Of a stretch of DNA of 32,541 bases, positions 16,944 through 23,451 are shown in pieces. The DNA is taken from the NCBI RefSeq assembly GCF_016744255.1, contig NZ_JADGES010000034.1, positions 1-32,541 of the forward strand, given 5' to 3'. The position numbers were made by a program, and so were the translations under genes. The DNA comes from Maribacter sp. Its GTDB lineage: Bacteria > Bacteroidota > Bacteroidia > Flavobacteriales > Flavobacteriaceae. The number at the start of each line of letters is the position of its first letter. The first letter of the stretch is position 1. The notes below the pieces were generated by a model that worked only from the letters and a program-made list of their open reading frames with translations, was not told the origin of the DNA and made no database searches.

Positions 16944-16993
16944 GTATTTTATCGATGAAATGCATATTTGAGCGCATTTCATCGATAAAATAC
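16944..16993. repeat. 20-bp perfect inverted repeat directly after purF
   Basis: The arms 16944-16963 and 16974-16993 are exact reverse complements with a 10-nt loop, starting on the base after the purF stop. No T run follows, so it is not a standard intrinsic terminator. It would form a stable 3' hairpin on the purF mRNA that could protect or end it. Confidence 0.7.
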
Positions 16994-17035
16994 ACTTTTC
17001 AACGGCGTTATAGTCTTAATGGTAATACACAAAGC

Positions 17036-17043
17036 TATTTTAG
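17036..17043 (+). promoter_or_regulatory. -7 box of small RNA copy 1
   Basis: TATTTTAG, one base from TAnnTTTG, ends 6 nt before the first element, the same distance as in the other four copies. The sequence further upstream is unrelated to copies 2-4. Confidence 0.5.
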
Positions 17044-17048
17044 ACTTG

Positions 17049-17121
17049 CCATAGCATAAGTAGGTTAAGTTCATGGTAAGATTTGGGGAAAAGACGGAAC
17101 ATTGTTCCGTCTTTTATTTTT
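17049..17121 (+). ncRNA. tandem small RNA family, copy 1
   Basis: A 39-nt body (17049-17087, beginning CCATAGCATAAGTAGG and ending GATTTGGG) is followed by a terminator hairpin: a 12-bp stem 17089-17100 with 17104-17115, loop ATT, then ATTTTT. The predicted transcript is about 73 nt. CCAT and ATGG at the two ends of the first 28 nt can pair in every copy; the rest of the body has no obvious stable stem, as expected of a base-pairing regulator. Body and terminator match copy 3, although the upstream DNA is unrelated. The Rfam family, if any, cannot be told by eye. Confidence 0.78.
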
Positions 17122-17167
17122 CATACATTCTACAAATAATAATTACCCCCCAAAGACACCAAACAAC

Positions 17168-17235
17168 ACTTTAACTAAAGTTACAGTACATTCATCCAAT
17201 ACCTTTTACACGAACACTTCTTTACCTTACTTTTG
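17168..17235 (+). promoter_or_regulatory. promoter and upstream dyad of small RNA copy 2
   Basis: TACTTTTG (17228-17235) fully matches the -7 box, with TTTA (17205-17208) exactly 19 nt upstream. Further upstream is the dyad ACTTTA-AC-TAAAGT (17168-17181), about 60-70 nt before the expected start. The whole block is repeated in copies 3 and 4 (-7 boxes at 17443-17450 and 17658-17665). Confidence 0.65.
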
Positions 17236-17240
17236 AAGAA

Positions 17241-17315
17241 CCATAGCATAAGTAGGTTAAGTTCATGGTAAGATTTGGGGAAAAGACGGAACAATGTTCC
17301 GTCTTTTATTTTTTT
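17241..17315 (+). ncRNA. tandem small RNA family, copy 2
   Basis: The body (17241-17279) is identical to copy 1. The terminator stem 17281-17292 with 17296-17307 has the same arms as copy 1 but loop AAT instead of ATT, and is followed by ATTTTTTT. It is preceded by a full -7 box at 17228-17235 with correctly spaced TTTA. Confidence 0.8.
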
Positions 17316-17455
17316 ATACATTCTGTAAATAGTAATTTCTCACATATCTTATAAATATTACCTTCCAAAGATGCCAAACAACACTTTAACTAAAGTTACA
17401 GTACATTCATCCAATACCTTTTACGCAAACACTTCTTTACCCTACTTTTGAAGAA

Positions 17456-17530
17456 CCATAGCATAAGTAGGTTAAGTTCATGGTAAGATTTGGGGAAAAG
17501 ACGGAACATTGTTCCGTCTTTTATTTTTTT
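17456..17530 (+). ncRNA. tandem small RNA family, copy 3
   Basis: The body (17456-17494) is identical to copies 1 and 2. The terminator stem is 17496-17507 with 17511-17522, loop ATT, then ATTTTTTT. The -7 box TACTTTTG is at 17443-17450 with TTTA at 17420-17423. It lies exactly 215 bp after copy 2. Confidence 0.8.
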
Positions 17531-17670
17531 ATACATTCTGTAAATAGTAATTTCTCATATATCTTATAAATCTTTTCAACCAAAGACACCAAACAACACT
17601 TTAACTAAAGTTACAGTACATTCATCCAATACCTTTTACACAAACACTCATTTACCTTACTTTTGAAGAA

Positions 17671-17744
17671 CCATAGCATAAGTAGGTTAAGTTCATGGTA
17701 AGATTTGGGGAAAAAAGGCAGGGTTATACTCTGCCTTTTTTATT
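17671..17744 (+). ncRNA. tandem small RNA family, copy 4 (different terminator)
   Basis: The body (17671-17709) is identical to copies 1-3 and the promoter block is that of copies 2 and 3 (-7 box 17658-17665). The terminator is a different sequence: AAAAAAGGCAG (17711-17721) pairs with CTGCCTTTTTT (17731-17741) around a 9-nt loop. Only the role of the hairpin is kept, not its sequence. Confidence 0.8.
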
Positions 17745-17863
17745 GCTGACAATCAGACATTTAACAAGATTTACCCTTCTTTTTATCGAAATTCTAACTA
17801 AGTTGTTTTTAACTTATTATATAAAATTTCACAAAATTCCTTTTTTATTTCCCACAATACCAG

Positions 17864-17871
17864 TAATTTAG
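17864..17871 (+). promoter_or_regulatory. -7 box of small RNA copy 5
   Basis: TAATTTAG, one base from TAnnTTTG, ends 6 nt before the fifth element, with TTTT 19 nt upstream (17841-17844). The DNA around it is unrelated to the 215-bp repeat. Confidence 0.5.
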
Positions 17872-17876
17872 TTTCG

Positions 17877-17950
17877 CCATAGCATAAGTAGGTTAAGTTT
17901 ATGGTAAGATTTGGGACGAAAAGGGTGGAGACTTCTCCGCCCTTTTCTAT
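17877..17950 (+). ncRNA. tandem small RNA family, copy 5 (diverged flanks and terminator)
   Basis: The body (17877-17915) differs from the others by one base, T for C at 17900 just before ATGG. The sequence after GGG is new: a 13-bp hairpin (17918-17930 with 17935-17947, including one G-T pair) with loop ACTT and only a weak T tract. Promoter and terminator are unrelated to those of the other copies, so the conserved body is the part under selection. Confidence 0.75.
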
Positions 17951-17961
17951 ATAATAAAAAC

Positions 17962-17995
17962 AAAAAACCACCTTGTTAAAACAAGGTGGTTTTTT
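17962..17995. terminator. bidirectional terminator after sodA
   Basis: A 15-bp perfect stem (17962-17976 with 17981-17995) with loop TAAA has A and T runs at its ends. It sits 27 nt after the sodA stop and also faces the small RNA array, so it can insulate both. Confidence 0.85.
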
Positions 17996-18022
17996 AATAC
18001 AGTACTAAATAGTACTTAGATG

Positions 18023-18631
18023 TTATCTATTAGCAGCATACAACTCGGAAACCTTATCCCAATTGATAATACTAAAAAAAGCATTAATGTAATCTGGCCT
18101 TCTGTTTTGGTAGTTTAAGTAATAAGCATGTTCCCAAACATCTAAACCTAAAATAGGAAAGCCACTACAACCAGATTCTGGCATAAGTGGATTATCTTGG
18201 TTTGGCGTAGAACAAACTTCCACTTTACCACCTTTATGAACACATAACCAAGCCCATCCAGAGCCAAATCTAGTTCCGGCAGCAGTACTAAATGTATTTT
18301 TAAATTCTTCGAAAGAGCCATAAGTAGCATTAATAGCTTCTAATAATTCTCCTGAAGGCTCTCCTCCTCCAGTTGGAGATAAAATTTCCCAAAATAAAGA
18401 ATGGTTATAAAAACCTCCTCCATTATTTCTTACAGCTCCATTGGACATGTCTAAATTAGCAAGAATATCTTCTATAGATTTTCCTTCTAATTCTGTACCA
18501 GCAATAGCGCCATTTAATTTAGTTGTATATCCGTTATGGTGCTTTGTATGGTGTATTTCCATAGTTCTTGCATCAATATGTGGTTCTAACGCATCATATG
18601 CGTATGGTAATTTTGGTAATTCAAAAGCCAT
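18023..18631 (-). CDS. sodA: superoxide dismutase, manganese type
   Basis: Converts superoxide to oxygen and hydrogen peroxide. The 202-aa product has the four metal ligands of the Fe/Mn family: H27 ('[12 protein letters not shown]'), H77 ('NHSLFWEIL'), D164 and H168 ('[18 protein letters not shown]'). Q145 in 'NQDNPLMPE' and the glycine-rich 'NNGGGFYNH' are the markers of manganese rather than iron enzymes, though such enzymes in this phylum can use both metals. No signal peptide is present, so it is cytosolic. A bidirectional terminator follows it and a good promoter precedes it, so it is probably monocistronic. Confidence 0.95.
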   Translation of the reverse strand: MAFELPKLPYAYDALEPHIDARTMEIHHTKHHNGYTTKLNGAIAGTELEGKSIEDILANLDMSNGAVRNNGGGFYNHSLFWEILSPTGGGEPSGELLEAINATYGSFEEFKNTFSTAAGTRFGSGWAWLCVHKGGKVEVCSTPNQDNPLMPESGCSGFPILGLDVWEHAYYLNYQNRRPDYINAFFSIINWDKVSELYAANR

Positions 18632-18665
18632 AATTTCTGTGTATTTATATATTAGTTTTGCATAT

Positions 18666-18697
18666 CAAATTTACAGTATTTAACAATCACATTCAAT
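18666..18697 (-). promoter_or_regulatory. promoter of sodA
   Basis: On the minus strand TAAATTTG (18666-18673) is a full -7 match, with ATTG (18694-18697) 20 nt upstream. It lies about 35 nt ahead of the sodA start codon. Confidence 0.6.
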
Positions 18698-18749
18698 TAT
18701 TTCTTTGTTAAGAACATTGCAATATTTCGTATTTTGCAATTAAAAGACA

Positions 18750-21700
18750 TTGCAAGAAGTTCCATTTAAAATATACAGCGCCTCAGCAGGATCGGGAAAA
18801 ACGTATGTTCTCTCCAAAGAATACATTAAAACAGTTTTATCTTCTACGCATAGTTTTAAACAAATACTTGCTATAACATTTACCAATAAAGCGGTAAATG
18901 AAATGAAGCACCGTATTATTGATAGCCTGTTCGAGTTTAGTAAAACCCCTTCTAAAGCAGAAGCATCTTCCATGTTCTTAGATATAATGAAAGAACTTCA
19001 TTTAGATGCTACTTCCTTACAGAAAAAAAGTAAACGAACATTAAAAGAAATATTGCATAATTATGCTTTTTTTGATATTTCCACGATTGATAAATTTACC
19101 CATAGACTTATACGAACATTCGCTAAAGATTTAAAATTACCCCAAAATTTTGAGGTGGTTTTAGATACCAATCTATTATTAGACGAAGCTGTTTCTGCAT
19201 TAATCAATAAAGCAGGTACCAATGACAAACTAACCCAAGTATTATTAGATTTTGCTCTTGAAAAAATTGATGATGACAAAAGCTGGGATATTGCTATTGA
19301 TCTAAACAAAATAGGAAAACTACTTTTTAATGAAAACCATGTCCCTCATTTAAAACAAATAAGCGATATAAGTTTAGATGCTTTTTTAGATTTAAAAAAA
19401 ACATTAAAAATTGAAATAAGTACCATAGAACAGAATGCTACCAAATTAGCCGCCGAAACATTAGAACTAATTAATAAAACAGGTTTAGAGTATAGCGATT
19501 TTCCATATAAAACACTCCCTAACCATTTTGTAAAAATAACAGAAGGCAACTATGACACAACTAAGCTCTACGCAAACAAATTAGAGCAAAACCTAATTGA
19601 TAATAAAATTGTAAAAGCAACGGTTTCTATTTCTACGGAAGAGCTCGCACCAGAATTATTGCAATATTATACTACTATAAAAGCTCTTTTATACCATAGG
19701 TCTTTCCTTAAAAATGCATACCAAAACTTAGTGCCTTTAACCGTTTTAAACGCTATACAGCATGAAATAAAAAACATTCAAAAAGAAAAAGACCAATTAT
19801 CCATATCAGAATTTAATACTATAATCTCTAATGAAATAAAGAACCAACCAGCACCTTTTATCTATGAAAGGTTAGGAGAAAAATACCGCCATTATTTTAT
19901 TGATGAATTCCAAGACACCTCGGAAATGCAATGGAACAATCTTACTCCTTTAATTAGTAATGCTTTAGAAAGTGAAAACCTTATAGGACAAACTGGGTCT
20001 TTATTCTTGGTAGGAGATGTTAAGCAATCCATTTATAGATGGAGAGGCGGAAAAGCGGAGCAATTTTTAGATTTAGTAAATAAGAATACTAACCCATTTG
20101 CCGTTCCACCAACCATAAATAATTTACCAGATAATTATCGTAGCTATGAGGAAGTTATTAATTTTAACAATGAGTTCTTTACCTGTACCAGTTCCTTATT
20201 AAATAATAATACCTATAAAGAACTCTATATACAAGGAAATAATCAGGGAGCCAATACCAAAAAAGGCGGGGTGGTTTCCCTTTCTTTTTTAGAAAACGAA
20301 AATAGTACGGACGAAGACTACTGCACAGAGGTTTTAAAGACCATTGAACAAGTAAGAGCACAAAATTATTCTTATAAAGATATTTGCATTATTATTCGTA
20401 AAAGAAAACAAGGCGTCGTTATTGCTAATTTTCTAATGCAGAATAAAGTTCCTATTATTTCATCGGAAAGCTTATTACTTAAAAATAGCCCTAAAGTAAA
20501 ATTCTTAGTTCATCTATTAAGGTATAGTCTCCTGCCAAATGATTTAGAAAACAACTACCAAATACTCCGTTATTTGGCCAGGAATAATACAAACAAGCAT
20601 ACATATATAGCAGATAATTTAAAACAGTTAGATGTACTATTAAGTACCGAATACAGTTACGATCGCAAATTAATAGAACAATTGTCTGTTTTTGATACTA
20701 TAGAAAAAGCAATCAAACAATTTAAACTCGCGGATAGTTCTAATGCTTACATCACATATTTTTTAGATATAGCCTTGGAAGTGGAACAAAATAGTGGCGC
20801 TGATTTACAAACATTTTTAAATTATTGGGATAAAAAAGAAGATAGTTTAAGTATAAGTGCTCCCGAAACCATGAATGCCGTACAGATTATGACGGTACAT
20901 AAGGCAAAAGGATTAGAATTTAAAATAGTAATATTCCCTTTTGCTAATTCTAGTTTTAAAGAACAAATTGACCCAAAACTATGGTTACCGATAAACCCAG
21001 GAATATCTCCAAATTTTAAAGAACTCTTAATTAGTAAAAAACAAGAAGTAATACATTACGGAAAAACCGCAGAAGTATTATATAATGACGAAGAATACAA
21101 ATTAGAGTTAGATGCTTTCAATGTAATATATGTAGCATTAACAAGGGCAGTAAAAGGTCTATATATAATAACCAAAAAAGACCTAAATAAAAAAGGGGAG
21201 CATAAAGAAACAACCTATTCTGGAATGTTTATTGCCTTTTTAAAATATAAAAACCTTTGGAACATAGAACAATCTTTATACACTTTTGGCACTTTAGAGG
21301 CCGACTCTCAAAAAACAATAAGCAATAAAAACCAAACAGACATCACCTATAATTATAGTGAAAAGGATAGACCAGGATTTAGCATTATAACAAAATCTGG
21401 AATGCTATGGGACACGGATAGAGAGCAGGCGATAAATAAAGGAAACATACTGCATAACATATTAAGCCATATTTCTACTGAAAAAAATATAGATTACGCT
21501 CTGTCTAAAGCTTTATCTTCAGGGGAAATTAATATAAAAGATGTATCCATTTTAAAGACCAAAATAAAAAACATAATAAACCATCCAGACCTACACATAT
21601 ATTATAAGGATAACGTAACCATATATAATGAAAAAGATATAATTACATCTAAAGGGGAAATACTACGACCAGACAGAATAGTAATCTTAAATAAGGAAGC

Positions 21701-21851
21701 AACTATTATAGATTATAAAACAGGGAAAAGAGACCCCCGTTATTATGAACAACTATTTTCTTATGCAGATGCATTAACAAACATGGGATATTTTGTACAA
21801 AACAAAATTATTGTGTACATAAATGATCTAATAACCACTGAATTTATTTAG
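18750..21851 (+). CDS. AddA/RecB-like helicase-nuclease (UvrD superfamily)
   Basis: The motor subunit of an AddAB-type double-strand break repair complex. The 1033-aa product has Walker A 'SASAGSGKT' (10-18), the Walker B region 'FIDEFQDTS' (D385-D389), 'VGDVKQSIYRWRGG' (motif III), 'MTVHKAKGLEF' (motif V) and 'VALTRAVKGL' (motif VI). The C-terminal PD-(D/E)XK nuclease is intact: D975 in 'RPDRIV', D988 and K990 in 'IIDYKTGK', then 'YYEQLFSYADAL'. The start must be the TTG at 18750: a stop lies three codons upstream and the first internal ATG is beyond Walker A. The likely partner gene is at 23452, separated by ompA. Confidence 0.9.
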   Translation: MQEVPFKIYSASAGSGKTYVLSKEYIKTVLSSTHSFKQILAITFTNKAVNEMKHRIIDSLFEFSKTPSKAEASSMFLDIMKELHLDATSLQKKSKRTLKEILHNYAFFDISTIDKFTHRLIRTFAKDLKLPQNFEVVLDTNLLLDEAVSALINKAGTNDKLTQVLLDFALEKIDDDKSWDIAIDLNKIGKLLFNENHVPHLKQISDISLDAFLDLKKTLKIEISTIEQNATKLAAETLELINKTGLEYSDFPYKTLPNHFVKITEGNYDTTKLYANKLEQNLIDNKIVKATVSISTEELAPELLQYYTTIKALLYHRSFLKNAYQNLVPLTVLNAIQHEIKNIQKEKDQLSISEFNTIISNEIKNQPAPFIYERLGEKYRHYFIDEFQDTSEMQWNNLTPLISNALESENLIGQTGSLFLVGDVKQSIYRWRGGKAEQFLDLVNKNTNPFAVPPTINNLPDNYRSYEEVINFNNEFFTCTSSLLNNNTYKELYIQGNNQGANTKKGGVVSLSFLENENSTDEDYCTEVLKTIEQVRAQNYSYKDICIIIRKRKQGVVIANFLMQNKVPIISSESLLLKNSPKVKFLVHLLRYSLLPNDLENNYQILRYLARNNTNKHTYIADNLKQLDVLLSTEYSYDRKLIEQLSVFDTIEKAIKQFKLADSSNAYITYFLDIALEVEQNSGADLQTFLNYWDKKEDSLSISAPETMNAVQIMTVHKAKGLEFKIVIFPFANSSFKEQIDPKLWLPINPGISPNFKELLISKKQEVIHYGKTAEVLYNDEEYKLELDAFNVIYVALTRAVKGLYIITKKDLNKKGEHKETTYSGMFIAFLKYKNLWNIEQSLYTFGTLEADSQKTISNKNQTDITYNYSEKDRPGFSIITKSGMLWDTDREQAINKGNILHNILSHISTEKNIDYALSKALSSGEINIKDVSILKTKIKNIINHPDLHIYYKDNVTIYNEKDIITSKGEILRPDRIVILNKEATIIDYKTGKRDPRYYEQLFSYADALTNMGYFVQNKIIVYINDLITTEFI

Positions 21852-21978
21852 AATAATTCCTTTTAAAGTAAAATCTGACAAGGATTATTTCTTCATCAAA
21901 GGTGAAAAAACTACTTAAAACTCGATAAACAGGAGGTTTTCTTCCGTAAAACGTGTTAAAAAAAAATAGGTTATGTAT

Positions 21979-22009
21979 TTTGTTAATAATATTTAACAAC
22001 TTACATTTG
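21979..22009 (+). promoter_or_regulatory. consensus promoter of the OmpA-family gene
   Basis: TTTG (21979-21982), a 19-nt spacer, then TACATTTG (22002-22009): an exact match to the Bacteroidota vegetative consensus TTTG-N19-TAnnTTTG. Transcription would begin about 30 nt before the start codon. Confidence 0.85.
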
Positions 22010-22043
22010 CACTTAATAAACACTTAAACTTAAAAATTTAAAC

Positions 22044-23390
22044 ATGAAACATCTTAGCAAATTATTAGTTGTTGCTCTACTTGTTGTAGGTTTTAACAAC
22101 ATACAAGCTCAAGACGAAAATAACCCATGGCAGGTTAGTTTTGGGGTTAATGCGATTGACGTATATCCAACTGGCGATTTTCCAAACAGTTCTTTCGGAA
22201 ATGAATTATTCAATGCAAATGATCACTGGAACATTCTTCCTTCAATTTCTTATGTTGGAGTTTCTAAGAATGTAGGTGGCGGTTTTTCTGTTGGAGCTAA
22301 AGGTTCATTAAATAAAATTAGCAAATGGGGAGATACTAGCGTAGATGATATATCTCACTATGGTTTAGACGGTACAATTAAGTATAACTTCTTAAAAAAT
22401 ACTGCAATTGATCCTTTCGCTGAATTCGGTGGTGGTTATACTTGGATTGATGAAATCGGAGCAGGTACTGCTAACGGTGGTGTAGGTGTTAACTTTTGGT
22501 TCACTGAAAACATTGGTCTTACAATACAAACTTCTTATAAGCATTCTTTTGAAGATTACTTAGTATCTCACTGGCAACACATGGCTGGTTTAGCTATCAA
22601 ATTTGGTGGTACGGATACAGATGGTGATGGTGTTTATGACAAAGACGATGCTTGTCCAGAAGTTGCTGGTTTAGAAGCTTTCAATGGTTGTCCTGATGCT
22701 GATGGCGATGGTATTGAAGACAGCAAAGATGCTTGTCCTAATGCTGCTGGTACTAAAGAAATGAATGGATGTCCTGATTCTGATGGTGACGGTGTTGCTG
22801 ATAAAGATGATGCTTGTGCTGATGTTGCTGGTTTAGCTGCTTTAGCTGGTTGTCCAGATGCTGATGGTGATGGTGTTGCTGATAAAGATGATGCTTGTGC
22901 TAATGAAGCTGGTCCTGCTGAAAACAAAGGTTGTCCTTGGGCTGATAAAGACGGAGACAGTGTTCTAGATAAAGATGATGCTTGTCCAGATGTTGCTGGT
23001 ACTGTTGCTAACAATGGTTGTCCTGAAGTTACTGAAGAAGTTCAAAAGAAATTAAATGATTACGCTAGAACTATCTTATTTGATACTGGTAAATCTTCTA
23101 TCAAAGCAGCATCTACTTCTGTAATGGTTGATATTATCACAATTTTAGCTGAATATCCAAATGCTAAATTTACAGTTGAAGGTCATACGGATAGTGTAGG
23201 TAGTGCTAAATTAAACCAAAAATTATCTGATTCTAGAGCTACTTCAGTTCGTGCTTTCTTAATTGAAAAAGGAATTGGTGCTGATAGATTAACTGCTATC
23301 GGATACGGTGAAGACAAGCCTATCGCTACTAACAATACTAGAGCTGGTAGAAAATCAAACAGAAGAGTTGAAATCAACTTAGTAAAATAA
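22044..23390 (+). CDS. OmpA family outer membrane protein with TSP3 repeats
   Basis: A major outer membrane protein of 448 aa. A signal peptide is cleaved near A22/Q23 ('NIQAQDE'). Residues about 25-190 look like an eight-stranded beta barrel with alternating aromatic strands. About 191-329 hold several thrombospondin type 3 repeats of the form DxDGDGVxDxxDxCP, which bind calcium and form a stiff linker. From about 335 the OmpA C-terminal domain binds peptidoglycan ('[20 protein letters not shown]', then '[10 protein letters not shown]'). Codon choice is narrow (GCT, GGT, GAT), as in highly expressed genes, and the promoter is a perfect consensus. It sits alone between two repair genes. Confidence 0.95.
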   Translation: MKHLSKLLVVALLVVGFNNIQAQDENNPWQVSFGVNAIDVYPTGDFPNSSFGNELFNANDHWNILPSISYVGVSKNVGGGFSVGAKGSLNKISKWGDTSVDDISHYGLDGTIKYNFLKNTAIDPFAEFGGGYTWIDEIGAGTANGGVGVNFWFTENIGLTIQTSYKHSFEDYLVSHWQHMAGLAIKFGGTDTDGDGVYDKDDACPEVAGLEAFNGCPDADGDGIEDSKDACPNAAGTKEMNGCPDSDGDGVADKDDACADVAGLAALAGCPDADGDGVADKDDACANEAGPAENKGCPWADKDGDSVLDKDDACPDVAGTVANNGCPEVTEEVQKKLNDYARTILFDTGKSSIKAASTSVMVDIITILAEYPNAKFTVEGHTDSVGSAKLNQKLSDSRATSVRAFLIEKGIGADRLTAIGYGEDKPIATNNTRAGRKSNRRVEINLVK

Positions 23391-23412
23391 GAAGATTTAA
23401 TCTTAATAAATT

Positions 23413-23443
23413 AAAAGCTCCGCAATTGCGGAGCTTTTTTTAT
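23413..23443 (+). terminator. intrinsic terminator after the OmpA gene
   Basis: The perfect palindrome at 23413-23438, with core CTCCGCAATTGCGGAG, is followed by further Ts. It ends only about 10 nt before the start codon of the next gene. Confidence 0.85.
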
Positions 23444-23451
23444 ATTTAAAA

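Larger units (their letters stand above)
17151..17744 (+). repeat. 215-bp direct tandem repeat, about 2.8 units
   Basis: Units begin at 17151, 17366 and 17581, each with CAAAG followed by ACC or TGCC. Each unit contains a conserved promoter region and one small RNA. The first two are full and nearly identical; the third diverges at its terminator (from about 17711). Equal spacing and near-identity indicate recent tandem duplication of a whole promoter-RNA-terminator cassette. Confidence 0.85.

Noticed and set aside
17073-17566. Short ORFs beginning MVRFG in each small RNA copy (ATG at 17073, 17265, 17480, 17695 and 17901)
   Set aside because: All five copies share the first five codons only because the RNA body is nearly identical. 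The frames then run through the terminator hairpins, differ completely in copies 4 and 5, and mostly end beyond the predicted transcript. No codon-level signal supports a peptide, although a dual role cannot be fully excluded.
17049-17950. CRISPR array
   Set aside because: Repeat spacing is 192-215 bp, the intervening sequence is itself repeated in three units, and no cas gene is near.
17049-17950. Integron cassette array (GTTAAGT in each repeat fits the attC core GTTRRRY)
   Set aside because: No integrase is seen, there is no matching RYYYAAC partner site, and the units contain no cassette ORF. The match is a 7-nt coincidence.
18716-18740. Inverted repeat ATTGCAA-N11-TTGCAAT between sodA and the AddA-like gene
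   Set aside because: Short arms in AT-rich DNA overlapping the promoter area. It may be an operator, but nothing beyond the 7-bp match supports it.
22634-23014. 126-codon open frame opposite the TSP3 repeats of the OmpA gene
   Set aside because: Its Ser/Ala/Pro-rich repeats are the reverse of the DxDGDG repeats; it is an artefact of the repetitive coding strand.
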